Below are positions 50,701-62,459 of a DNA stretch of 64,000 nucleotides, piece by piece. The stretch's first letter is position 1, and the number at the start of each line of letters is the position of its first letter. Under the pieces are notes generated by a model. It did no database searches. It had not been told where the DNA came from and saw only the letters and a list, made by a program, of their open reading frames with translations. The stretch is from NCBI GenBank assembly GCA_900708905.1, contig CAADRB010000009.1:3410992-3474991 (forward strand). The letters are read 5' to 3'. The stretch is from Hymenolepis diminuta. Lineage: Eukaryota > Platyhelminthes > Cestoda > Cyclophyllidea > Hymenolepididae. The position numbers and the translations under genes are program-made.

Positions 50701-51989
50701 GACGAATTCGCACCGCATCTCAAACATTTTTCCTCAGATGAAGTCTGTGATGAGGGAACAATTTTCCCGCACAAGTCTGAAAAATCATCGGCGCAATTCT
50801 TCCCCCTCGGATAGAGATATCTACAAAATTTAGCAAATGACAATCAGAGAGAGTGAGAAATACATACTTTAGTGTTAATGTGAGTTTTGAGCTTACAGCC
50901 CCTGTTGATGACCATAGTTTAGAGAGAATATAATTGACCAATCATAGCACAGAGCTTGAAGAATTTCAAGGCTCGAACTAACATAAGCGATACTCCAGAA
51001 ACCCAATCTTCTCGTACTAATTCGAAAAATGTAGCTTAAAAAGAAATAAAAATTGTTATAATTTTAGACTTCACAATTTAAAACGAGATTAATCCAAGGT
51101 TTTATTCAACCAACCTTCCAGGTTTTTTGCATGATGTCAGAGTATCAAATGATGATGTAAATGTTCCATGCTTTAGATAACCTGGATCGGAAACTAATCT
51201 GCTAAATACTTTTATCAGATTTTCTTTATCTCCAAAAAGCCTAGAGAATAATGTGAATAAGCTAATTAAATGAAACTTTTACCTAGTAAATAGGTCAAAA
51301 CTGTATTTTGATATATAATCAGTCGATGTAAAGCATATTGTGTCTAGAAACAGTGATTTGCAATTGCAAACTTCAAGAAAAGTCACATAAAATCGTTCGT
51401 AAAAATGGTCTGTGGTGGCGTATAGTCTAAAATAAATTTAAAGGGTAGATTGAAATTTAATTTTAGCAATAATCATTACTCAGAGCCAAAGTTCTTGCAC
51501 CACCATTCTTGTGCATAAGGTCTGCCAAATGTCTGACTGCTTGTCATTTGCCCATTTGGAAATAAGTATTTGAGTTCCATAGTTCTGAAATGAGAAAATG
51601 CCGTCACAGTTTTTATACATTAGTATGACTCTCGATTTATAAACTCACAAATGATGAAAGAAGTGGGTATATTTGAGTAAAAACTCTTTTAAAAATCCCG
51701 TGGTTTTAAGTTTCATGCCTGAATCAAATTCCTCCAACATTGAAGACAGAGAATTCCTCATCACCTTCACGTATTGTTTGTAAGGTTTATACGTATCCTC
51801 CGATTTCGAGAAGGGTCTAATTTCATCCAAGGTATTTTTTAACATGCATAATTTATCGAGGGCCTCATCTAGATATTTTCCCGAAGAGTCTAAATTTTTC
51901 TTCAGCAACTCCCGTTTACCGACAACCTTCTTGTAGATTTTTGAAACACGACCATTAATTTGTTTTAAGTCCGAGTCACCGAGAACCAT
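47746..51989 (-). CDS. CBL: Cbl-family E3 ubiquitin ligase-like protein with a micro-exon tail
   Basis: Cbl proteins bind phosphotyrosine and ubiquitinate receptors. Minus-strand exons: 51989-51649, 51584-51480, 51426-51283, 51240-51115, 51034-50897, 50820-50640, [49892-49875 optional], 49786-49730, 49375-49344, 49270-49263, 49192-49183, 49097-49072, 48533-48503, 48427-48402, 48326-48295, 48251-48220, 48141-48116, 48040-48010, 47941-47746. All phases close: 513 aa, or 519 with the optional exon. The N-terminal helices resemble the 4H domain; ELKYLFPNG matches ELKGIFPSG. TDYISKYSFDLFTRLF is the EF-hand region, but its Ca ligands are mostly lost. VSDPGYL then KPGSYIFRISTRRLGFWSIAYV is the SH2-like domain with its Arg kept. 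YLYPRGKN leads to the RING: C317, C320, C332, H334, C337, C340, C350, C353. The tail has an NPF, a YGKP (YxxP) and Pro-rich bits. The last exon looks like a UBA domain (DREAAIEFLKQG). Confidence 0.88.
48010..49892 (-). other. Micro-exon cluster encoding the Cbl-like tail
   Basis: Ten consecutive coding exons of 32, 8, 10, 26, 31, 26, 32, 32, 26 and 31 nt run from 49375 to 48010, each with ag acceptor and gt donor (mostly gtaag or gtgag). None is a multiple of three, yet the ten join without a stop and reach the last exon in phase. Two acceptors were chosen over nearby alternatives because only these keep the frame (48533 and 48326). The 18-nt exon at 49892-49875 is the only frame-neutral one; it would add DNKMPS between C340 and C350 of the RING. 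Confidence 0.8.
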
Positions 51990-52004
51990 TTCTACAACAA
52001 AACA
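51990..52004 (-). promoter_or_regulatory. Splice acceptor two bases before the Cbl start codon
   Basis: On the minus strand ttgtgttttgttgtag ends at 51992, followed by AA and then ATG at 51989. No upstream exon is visible. Such an acceptor next to the start suggests spliced-leader addition or a 5' UTR intron. Confidence 0.5.
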
Positions 52005-53753
52005 CAAGGCAGGAGAAATAACAATACGTTTCAAAATCCGGACAAAATTATTGCAATCTCGTTTTTAAAGGACACTCGAGGTATAGAACGTGGTGAATTT
52101 ATTCATATAATCAATACATTACAATTAGTATATAATGTTATAGAAATATCTAGATCCTTAATCCGAAATCCACATGAATGTCAAAGATCCAGACAAATGC
52201 GTGACGACGCATATGCCGAAAGCTGTGAAACCTGATTCGTCTTCCTAAAACCATTTTTATACCAGCTTACGATGCGCTCGTCAGTACATAATACTTCAGT
52301 AAAATAAAACAAGGTTTATTTATAATGCGTAACTGGCTAGTCCTAAAAAATAATACTAAAAAATACTTGTTAGTTAGATTATGCTAGATTCATTTTATAT
52401 TTTAAAATACGAATGCTAACCTACGCAGAACTTTTTTCTTTAAAACAAAACACGAGCATAAAATTTCCTTTTTCTTAAAAAAAAATTATAACGCCATATT
52501 TTTAAGTTAATACATCTTGCATACATTAGTGGAATTTCGGCAAATTTACCATATAGATTGGTTAGCTTAATTTCTCTGGAGAAAATATTCCAAGTATGAA
52601 GAAAATTGTCCAATTGCGTGAAAGTTTGATCTTTCACTATGGCAAATGTTATCTGTTGTGTATAAAATAATATGTTGACCACATCTGATTACGAAACAAT
52701 CTAGGTTTTGTAGTTAGCCTATAATATGATGTAATAATCATTAACTTAGACCACATAATATATGATAATATAATATATTAAAATTGAAGGTTCCCTAAAG
52801 TGCAATTAAAATGAAATGTGTCCTTATTGTGCGATGTATGGTTAAAATGATTCGTAATTAACTAAATACAAATAATTAGGTATATAAGCAGAGTGATAGA
52901 GGAGAACCAGCAAATTTCATCAACTCCATATGTAAATCAGAAAATTTAACACGATTTATAATGCTTTAAAAATATTTTGCTGTCCTCTATATTGGTACCG
53001 CTAGTTTCAATTTCCAAAATATTATTATAAAGCGCCTGCGAAATCGTTAAATTTGCGCCATTCAATGGAAAATATTCCTTTGTTTATAGCATTTTTTGCA
53101 CGTGCGGAATTTCCAGTCTGTTTAGAACACATCAGGTTATAAACAAGTTTATCAAATGTTGGCAGTAGCAGCAATCCTTGCTAAATCCACTTTGGTCTCC
53201 ATATAGTAAAATGAATACAATTAAACTTTACTGACACCAAAACGTAGATTTTATCCGTCTATATATTTTTCCCTTCCGGCGTTATAATTACCAACCAACA
53301 CGTGCCACATTTTGCTTCCGAAATTGCTGTGATTTCATGAAACAAAGTGAAAATATTTATCCTAACATATTTAGAAAGCATTCTAAGTAGTTTAATCATA
53401 TTCAAAGCCAGTAATTCGTGTTTTGCTATTTATTTATTTATAAAATAAAATTTAATGACATTACATATGCAAACACAAACTACCAAAATAAACAATTAAA
53501 ATTAAAGTTGTGAAAGTGATATCTCTGCTCTATAAAAATTAACATTAATTTTTAATTTGATTAAGGGGATATTAATGCAATCAATTTCAAAATGCATTTC
53601 TCCAGCCTTGTTTTTAATAACCAACGTAGGTTTATTGAACAATCCGCAAGTATTCGAAATTATTTCCGATATGGTTTATATATATATATAAATAAACATT
53701 ACTTCAAATTCGTAAACATATGGTAATGTTATACCTCAGTTATATTTTTAGTA
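51994..53753. other. Divergent intergenic region between the Cbl-like and claudin-like genes
   Basis: About 1.7 kb, very AT-rich, presumably with both promoters. The minus frame at 52440-52682 has no motif. A (TA)n run lies at 53677-53691. The acceptor tatatttttag ends at 53751, two bases before the claudin-like ATG. Confidence 0.45.
53677..53691. repeat. (TA)n short tandem repeat
   Basis: About seven TA units, 60 bp upstream of the claudin-like start codon. Confidence 0.85.
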
Positions 53754-54734
53754 ATGGCGCTATTTGATACAAATGTGTCTGATACGGAAAATCGTTTCCT
53801 GTTTACCAGTTATTTCACTTTCTCGCTTTGCGCTATCGTTTCATACTTTATCTCGTTTGTAAGTCCCTCCTGGATAGAAGCAATTTCTGGGGCTTCTGCG
53901 CTGTTTAATAGAATTGGTTTGTGGACTGTGTGTTTTGATGGATATATGCGACCAAATCTATATACCAAGTCTTACTATGGATGCTTTTATATCTATTATA
54001 TTGAATATGATCCTATTCGGGATTGGTTAAATCCAAGTTAGAAGAATTATCTAATTCCATTTTGTAGTCTGGCTGTATGTCATCCAGGTGATTGCTTCTG
54101 TTGGACTTTTAGTTGAATCTGTCATATTATTCATCATATTACTTCAAGTTACAGGTCGCATTGCCATCGAACACTTACCATTAACGAAATGGTTAATGAC
54201 CGGTCACTTTGTATCTGGTATGAGTTATGTGTAAATGTAAATGAATCTTTGTTTTTATTGTTCCTATTTTAATTTTGATCTATTACAGGAGCTGGAATGC
54301 TCTGCACAATATTAGGCTTTCTATACGGGAGCTACGATAGTAGGTGGATCCCATATCCAAGATATAATAAACTTTCTTGGGGTTTTGCAACAGGCGTAAT
54401 CACCCTGGCATTCATTCTGATAAGTTTCTTCACTATGCTTGTCTTCTACCTCAAAGTCCACGCAAAATCAGTAAAAGCCAGACTTCTTCAATATAGAAAT
54501 GCGGAGACGGAAGGGGAGGATGATGATAATGAAGTTCCAGAGGATGATGATAGAAACGTCAACGATGAAATTGAACGACTGGCATCCACTTCGGCATCTC
54601 GAATGTACTCGCCACAACTGACTGGTTATCTACAACCACGCATGGCGGGATCTCAGCTTCACACTGATGCTGATGAGATTGAAAATCTCGGGGATGAAGA
54701 TTATGATGAAGATAGAATTTATCCCTATGCATGA
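53754..54734 (+). CDS. Claudin/PMP22-superfamily four-span membrane protein
   Basis: Exons 53754-54036, 54068-54217, 54289-54734; phases close (31- and 71-bp introns), giving 292 residues. The first span is about 16-38. The first extracellular loop has W40, GLW at 55-57, C60 and C77, the W...GLWxxC...C signature of claudin-like proteins, though the spacing between the two Cys (16 residues) is longer than the usual 8-10. Further spans lie at about 96-120, 140-160 and 175-200. The remaining 90 residues are cytoplasmic and rich in Asp/Glu (GEDDDNEVPEDDD; DADEIENLGDEDYDED), unusual for a claudin. A claudin PDZ-binding end is not seen (it ends IYPYA). Clarins, stargazin-type subunits and other tetraspans of this fold are alternatives, so no gene symbol is given. 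Confidence 0.75.
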
Positions 54735-54766
54735 TAAAGCATGCAAATACCTATTGCCCACCTGTT

Positions 54767-54772
54767 ATTAAA
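54767..54772 (+). terminator. Possible poly(A) signal of the claudin-like gene (ATTAAA)
   Basis: ATTAAA lies 33 nt after the TGA stop codon at 54732-54734. Confidence 0.4.
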
Positions 54773-56747
54773 TACAATTTTCATTTTGATTTTATAAACA
54801 AGATTTCAACTGTTCTGAACTTCTGCACCATTTAAAGTATAAATACTTTTTACTTCTATCATTTTGACCATACTTAAAGGATCATATTTAAACATTTCAC
54901 GAATTTCCCATCCAGACAGGTTTTAGCAAAATCGATTCGTCTCACTAAAAACAGCGGGTTGGTCTTCAGTATATCACCTCTTTTAATTAGGCGTGAAGTA
55001 TAGCTGGATAGGATTAAAAAGTCTTCGGTTTTGGTAAGATTAAGATTAGGATCAGAGTCACAAGGGATAAGAATAAGGTAAAGGGTTTTTTAAAGATAGT
55101 CTGTTTAACGATTAATGGCAAAGATAAGTGCAGCTGATAGCTAGAGCTTGGACATAGAGCTGAACAGTTTTTTTTGTTCTTTATTTATTGATTGACTGGA
55201 ACTGGCTGAAGGACCCGGTTGTAAAAGTTGACCGGTGTGAACTCTAGGTGATTGTCGAATAGAAATGCAAATAGATATTTATAGATTTTTGGTTGGTAAA
55301 GGCAGTTGAACTAAATTAAAGACGAAATGGGAGACGCATAAGGTTACTAAGAGGATAAAATCAGTAGGGATGTGATCTAGCAGCAGCTTGAGTCTACCTA
55401 AAATTAGACTGACATAACGATGTGTGCACGGTGATAAGGATTTGGTTACATCGCCATCTTAACATCACAGATTGAGTAATTGAGACGGTTGTGCCTTGAG
55501 GGCATATGGTAAAAAATTAGCAAATAAATATTTGGCGTAAACTAGGTATCTTTACTTAACATTATTTTGAAAATTTTCTGGTCTTATGCCTTCAAACGCT
55601 TCTGAAGGATAACTCTCTATATATTTCCAGAATTACTCTTTATTCGTATCTTTAATGACAATGCTTCGGTTTTTCGTCCGCGCATCCGCAGTGACGTCTT
55701 TTATGTCCCTACGACGCAAAACCCCTGTCTCACATGTCTAAACAGGTCTATCGATTCCCCCATTTCTATAACGGCCTAGTTTCACTTAAAAGTACATCTG
55801 CCTCATGTTCTCGCGCAGCCTTACCCTAGCAACTCATGTAAAACTGCCTTTGGGTTGCAACTTAAGACGTAACGCTCGCATGTCAGTTACCGGTTATTAT
55901 GATTCTCTCTCACCTCCTCTGTTCCTCGGCCCTCTCCACACTCTCTCTCACTCGTTTCAATCCTCCCTGTGGTTTCCTTGAATATATTTTGGTCTGATCA
56001 ACTCTTGGTGTTCTCTGTAATTGTTTTTAGCTCTTACTCTAACAACTACGAATTGGCGACTGTTATTGCTTTTGTTATTTGTTTGCTGCAAACTATTAGC
56101 TGTTATCTTAATTTCAACAGGTGCTTGGAACTATTTTGAATATTATTCCCTGATTTGTTATTTGTTTTAAAATCAAGATGGTAAAATATTTCGCATGATT
56201 GCATTTGTAAATGTACGACGAAATTATAAATGTAAACTTTAATATTAAACGCTCCATTTGAAAAAAAATCATATGTAAATTAAAAGTTGTTCTTTCAGAT
56301 CGAAATTTATTTGTGAAAATAAAGCAATAAATACTATCAGATGAATTAAAGGAAATTCATAAATTTCGATTGGTATTATTGAATATCTTTAATAATTTGG
56401 ACAAAGAATGAAATACCTATTCGAAACATTGAAATAATACATTCTAAAATAAAAATCCACTAAATCCGGGTGTTATGAAATTAATCAATTCATTTCATTT
56501 TAGATGAATTGTAGATCTGTGTTCGCTGACTCATAGTTCTGCTCAGTCTAAGCAATGCACCCCAACCTCTCTCTTAACTCTCAAAGAAAAAAGAACGTAA
56601 TGTAGTCACTAAATAGTAATACTTTTATAAGAGATCTGCTCTAAACACATTCACGCGTTTGGGGGATGAAAAAAAGCTACACATTTAATAACTTAAAGCG
56701 AAAATTTTTAATTAGATGTTAATTATTATAGAATATTAAAAATAACA
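54773..56747. other. Intergenic region before the EFHC1-like gene
   Basis: About 2 kb. A CT-rich stretch at about 55900-55990 resembles, on the opposite strand, the purine-rich part of repeat family C, but I could not align it well. No exon is supported. The EFHC1 promoter should lie at the right end. Confidence 0.4.
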
Positions 56748-59700
56748 ATGGCAACATCACCAAAGTAAATAAATAAGATAGTTATAGATATTATTTCTGT
56801 AAAGTTCACGTAAAATAAATTCAACGAACAAGTCTTGTATTAAAATTAAAACTTGCATTTTAAAGTTAGTGTTTAAACGTGTCAATTTTAAATTTACATG
56901 ACGCGAAGCTTTCATTCGGGTAATATAAAATGGAGAAATTGATCTGTTCCCCGGGATATGACTTTGTAGACCCATTAGTATGACTAATTTTATGAGTAAT
57001 TGCCAAGAAAACACGTTTTCATAGATCTCAAACGTTGCACTATAAAAACGGTTACAGAGTGCCTGAACCATATCCAACAGTTGGCATAGGTGGCTATCCA
57101 CTTAAAGAAAATCAGTTAACTGAAGATGAATTAGCTGAAATTATAAACTATCACCCAAATTTAACTTATACCCGTACAAAGCCAGTCCCTGTTCAAGAGT
57201 TCTTCCCCAGTCACGTTGCATTAGATAAAAAAGTTCTTCGATTTTATGGACACTTTAGAGAGACTGTTCCCAATTCTCCAAATGAGCGTGATCGCATTCG
57301 AAATGTTGTTATTTGTTATTATCTTGAAGATGGTAGTATGCATATTTACGAACCAATTCAGTTAAACAGTGGTCTTTCACAAGGTAAATTTAAAGTTATT
57401 ATGATCATAGCCTTATTGTTTAACATAAAATAATCTAATGGGTGTAAACAGGATGGATACTCAGAAGACAAAGGATTCCAAAGAATGATGTTGGTGAATC
57501 TTACAGTTGGAAGGACCTTAACGTTAACATAGACATTCCCATTTACGGAAGAATATATCATTTGTCAACATGTGACGAATTTACCAAAGTGAAATTACTA
57601 TTATTTATATTTGTTTATTATTTGATTGGTGTCGTAATTTTCTATTTTGTTCTTAGAAATTCTATGAAAGCGAAGGAATAATTTTAAATGAACCAGAGCC
57701 TTTAGAGGGTGTAAATGAATCGAAATGTATGGAACTTACCAAAGACCCATTAAAAGGCTTAGAAGTCAAATCAAGTCGAAAGTTTTATGAATTAGATCGT
57801 CAAGTACTGCGCTTTTATGCAGTGTGGGACGATCGAAAAGAAGTGTTTGGTGATCTGCGCAAGTTTGCCATACTTGTCAGCTTTGATTAGTTTTTCTAAT
57901 AATAATATAAATTAATACTTATATCTAAGACTGTTTCCCACCTTAGTACTATCTAACTGATGATACTATGGAGGTGATTGAATTTCATTCTCCTAATGAC
58001 GGTCGCGACCCTTGCTCCATACTCATCCGAAGACACAAAATCCCCAAAAATCGAGACGATACACCCGAAACGTTTCCATCTATTTGCATGGAATTATCAG
58101 GTAACTTAGTCCTTTTATCCATGTCATTCACTGTGTCAAATGTGTGCAATAAATGGGTTCGATTATAGAAAAAGAAGTGAAAGATTTCTACAGCCCAAAG
58201 GACTTAAAGATTGGCACAACAGTTGTTATCTATGCCCGAGCTTTTCTGCTCTATGACTGTGATAATTTTACCAAAGCGTGGTACAAACTGAATTTCGGGA
58301 TTAGCGATTTTAAACCAATAGAAATTGAGCAAACGGCGAGTTGTAGCATTGGAGACTTTTCTTACGAAAAATTCTTAAAACTTTTAACAGTTTTCCAATT
58401 CTAGAAGCCTCTAGAATCAACAGAAACGTCATCTTGTGAGTCAATGAAGCCGAAACTCTTTAATTCAGATGATAATTATAATAAATCTTTACGCTATGGT
58501 GCAAAACTTGTAGGTCCTTTTAGTAGAATTGGAAATAGTTTAGTTGATTAAATTGAAATTCGATTCTTGTTTCATAGGTTAGTGTTCATCAAAATGATAA
58601 TCTCCGTAAATTCGTAATTAGTTACCGCTTAGCAGACGATATGATACAAATTTGGGAAATTCCAATCAAAAATTCTGGCTTTTCTGGTGGTGCATTTCTT
58701 AAACGAACAAGGTTCAACTTAATAGATTTTTTATATGTTAAAATTTCAATATATTGATTCTTGAGAATCATAAAATTCTATTCTACCTTATTGTGAATCA
58801 TTATTTTTTTATACTTTATTTTAACTAGATAATTTCAAATTCAATAAAATTGTATTCATTACATTTTTATAATTCTTAAATTGATAACAATATTTTAGTC
58901 GTTTAATATTTTCTTATATAATAATTTTTTATTAGAGTTATTAAACCAGATAGTGGTAAAGAAAATCCAAAGTACTATGGTCCGAGTGACTTTTATATTG
59001 GCGCAATAATTGATATTTTTGGAACGCGTTTTAAAATAATCGAGGCCGATAAATATGTGATTAAATATGCGGAAGAACATAGAGATATCTTCTCTGACAA
59101 ACTGTTTGAAAATCTCGTCTCTGGAGTGAGGTTGGTTGCAGACCAGAAAAGCAATGAAGATTCTAGGGCCTGCAAAAAGGGAAGTGCTGCTAATATTCAA
59201 AGAACGTAAGAGTTCCTTTCTCGTGTTTAAAACCAAGACAAGGCATAAATATACCTGAAAACGAGTAAAAATTAAATAATTAAATAAGGGTAAAGAATAG
59301 GGATAGAATAAAGTGCGGAGTAAAGTTAGATAATCACAATATTCTTACTTCATTTGATTTTTGTGCTCAAGTTATAAATATTTCTTCTAATGGATTGTCC
59401 ATTGTTTTGTGTTCCAAAATAAAGTTTTTAAATTTGGAATATGATTCACGCTTACGAATTCCAATGATAATTGATCGGCAAATTAATTTGGAAAGTCTTT
59501 CGTACCATTTCAATATATTGGTCTTTAATATGATCAGCGTGATGATGGAGGTAACATTATTTTAACATCAGAGCCCACTAGAGTGAATTCAATAACCATA
59601 GGGATTTATAATGTTCTATCATATAATTAGTTGTGATTTTTTCCTTATTCTCATAGATTGTTCGATTGAAGGTCGGTTAGAGCTCTTCAGAACTGAGGTT

Positions 59701-62018
59701 GCTATTCCGGAACACATTTAAATAATTCGATTCACCATAGTAAAAATATCAGTTGCAACTCAAAGCTAAGATGCATTTTGAAATAGAAAAAAATCTGGTT
59801 ATGCAGTAACTGGAGGGTAAAAAGCAGCGACCTCTTCTGAGATCGAGACCTCATGGCTTGATTTATTTTAGTGAGTAATTTTGTTTTGTTAATCTCATCT
59901 CAAGCGTCTCTTCTGACAGTCACAATTCAACAAGTTCAGACTATTTAAGATGTGAATTCCCTTATTATTGTTATTGCCCATGGGAAAGTATTTGAGTAAG
60001 GAAAACAGTTAACAAGTCCGGTATGGAGGGGAGATCAAGAAGTTAGGACATCTAGGGGCTTTCTTTATTTCGATTATTAGATCATTGATTTGTTCACATT
60101 CTCGTAATAGGCATAGCCTCCTTTGTAATATTTTACCGTCCAATTTTCATGCACTGAATCCTGAATTTGCATGAGTGAGATTGTGTCCACAATGCTCAGA
60201 GCTTAATGACCAGCTAATTTAGCTCCCCAATTGCCATTCCGATTTATTTGTGTCTTTTACCATTAAGAATAGATGGATGAGACTACAAGCGATTTTTTAA
60301 TGTAGCTTATTTTTTAATATGACCAAATTTTGTAGTTTTTTATATTAAATTTCGCATACTCGGACTGCTGAGTGTTTTATTAATTATATTACCGGATCAA
60401 AAATGAATTATATAGTATAGTTTTGTTTATTCAATAGACAGGGAGATGTTGACCAGATGGTTGACGAAATGTCAGTACAGTTGAGAAAGTTGAGCATCAC
60501 GGATGAGAGCAGCATGGGGGCACTCTTTTTGAAGTATAACAAGAATCGAGCAGGCTATGTAAATATTGATGGTCTGAAGGACATTTTCAGAAAGCTCCAA
60601 CTTCCACAGGATGAAGATGTTTTGAACCGAGTAAGTGTTCCCGTCATTTTTTGATTCTAATAACTTGTGGTTCTGATTTCATCAACTGAACTGAGAAAAA
60701 CAATAAAATAAAGGTCAAAAGGAATTATTAGGGCATTACCAATTTGGCCAAAATATTTTTAAGTATGAATAAATGTACTGAAAAATAAGTTTTAACACGC
60801 ATTTGATAATTTTATCTGATAAAATCAAAAATATTTTAAATGTTTCTTATATATGTAATTTTTTTGAGAAAAGTATAAAATGAATTTAAATTATGTTAAA
60901 CAAAGTCGCATATTTTTCTGTACATAGAAATAAATACCAAATAAATAAATTCTGCGGTTCTACCTGCTCATGTTTATTCCAAATATCTCATGCCGTTATG
61001 CTGAATCTAGTTGGTATATTTCAAAAATATTTGTCAGTTATACTTTGCTAGATCGGTGCATATATTTGAGAATAAATTATTTTAATTATCGCCTTTTTTT
61101 CTATGTGCCAAATAAGTTCTGAATATGAGCCACCGATAGTCAAAACTGAACTTGATAGATTGGACATAATCGAACTCATGGAAATTCTGTAATAGGAATT
61201 TTTCAGTCATTTTATTTTTCACTACTGATCTTCTGTTCTCGCGTCCGATAATAACACTGACTGAACAGGTCGCTAATCACTTCCCTATATCCGAGATGCA
61301 TTAATACAAATTGGTTTCTCAATAAAGCAATGAGGAAAAACTCCCTTCGAAGTTACAAGTTTTCATCTTTCTTTCTTCATAGTCATGGTATACTTCAGTG
61401 AGTAGTCCGGATTGAATAAGTGGTCATGCAGTGTTATAATAATATGAAACATAATATTATTATTATAACGTTTTAACGAAAACGGAGCCAAAGAAACAAA
61501 CGTAGATTTGGCAATTTCAGGAAGTAAAAGTCCCACTGATTGGTTAGAGCAGACACAATAATAATAAACGTTAAATTGGCAAATGATAAAGCAATTTGTT
61601 TTCAATAAAACTGATGACTTTACTCCTGAAATCCGAGCGTCTAATCGTCCTAAATGAAAAATTTGTAAGATGGGCTATTTAAAGTAGAATAATTGATCTG
61701 TTACTCACTACCAAGATCAATTCAAAAGTATACAGGTTATACCAAGCATTCCTAAAGTGTATTTTGATTTCCAACTCTAAAAAGTGAAAACCATTACTTT
61801 AAACACGAAGCGATCTATTTTGATCTTATACTTTCAACTATTGTTTAATGTGTTCGAATGACACCTTATTTGTTGTCCTTTTTTCTTTATAGTTCCTCGA
61901 CAGATACGGCACTGATGGTCGGATGACGATTGACGAGTTCCGGGCATTTTTCTTGAACAAGGAGAAGCCGAAGTCCAACGATGCCGATTCTTATTTTAAC
62001 TCCAAATGCTGTGTTTGA
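56748..62018 (+). CDS. EFHC1: EFHC1-like ciliary protein with three DM10 domains
   Basis: EFHC1 and its algal relative Rib72 sit in doublet microtubules of motile cilia. Exons: 56748-56764 (tentative, MATSPK), 57025-57383, 57452-57588, 57657-57875, 57947-58100, 58169-58339, 58415-58509, 58578-58711, 58936-59205, 60438-60630, 61893-62018. All phases close; about 624 aa against 640 in human EFHC1. QTLHYKNGY and PTVGIGGYPL match the N-terminal family motif. DM10-1: DKKVLRFYGHFRE..CYYLEDGSMHIYEP..NSGLSQG..RRQRIPKND. DM10-2: DRQVLRFYAVWDD..YYLTDDTMEVIE..NDGRDP..LLYDCDNFTK. DM10-3: LRYGAKL..FVISYRLADDMIQIWE..NSGFSGGAFLKRTR..YYGPSDFYIGAIIDIFG. The C-terminal EF hand reads DRYGTDGRMTIDEF, with the pair partner around KNRAGYVNIDGL. 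The seventh exon used the second of two nearby acceptors (58413-58414) because only that keeps the frame. The first exon is least sure. Confidence 0.92.
59206..60437. other. EFHC1 intron 9, no feature seen
   Basis: 1.2 kb AT-rich intron; no coding or repeat element could be identified in it. Confidence 0.5.
60631..61892. other. EFHC1 intron 10, no feature seen
   Basis: 1.3 kb AT-rich intron separating the two halves of the EF-hand region. The minus frame at 61363-61605 lies here and has no family motif. Confidence 0.5.
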
Positions 62019-62459
62019 GTGGATAACTGAAAGCAGTTCTAGAACATTACCTATCATAATCAAATTCCACTAAATGAAATGTCACTGATACCAGAATTAT
62101 ATGCTTATGTTTCAAAGTTATATCTTACCAGAGATAATGGTCATAGATGTTTCATTCTAAGCGTTAATCATGGTGGCAGAAGTAGAAGACAAGATGAGTT
62201 CACCGAAAATGCAGTTAACCGGTTTTCCATCACATAAAGGTGATCTGTGATTGGTGAATAAGAGGATATATGAGAAATCATAAAGGGAATATAAAATGTG
62301 ACACAAATGAGTTAGTACACATTGGTGCTAACTAGAGCTACACATCAATGCACTACAATAGTGATCCGAGGTTATAGCCTGGCTCCTGACCACTTAGTTT
62401 ATTTAGGACTGGATTGATAATAAATGTAACTTCAAAATTCCGGGATATAACATTCTGTC

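Noticed and set aside
51480..51584. Direct join of Cbl exon 2 to exon 4, which would skip the EF-hand region
   Set aside because: The phases allow it, but an exon at 51426-51283 with canonical sites restores the EF-hand and joins both sides in phase. Skipping could still occur as a minor form.
53677..53691. TATA box for the claudin-like gene
   Set aside because: It is a simple TA repeat in very AT-rich DNA and cannot be told apart from background.
58340..58404. Extension of EFHC1 exon 6 to its stop at 58404
   Set aside because: It would end the protein before DM10-3; using the donor at 58340 and the acceptor at 58413-58414 keeps the frame and the third domain.
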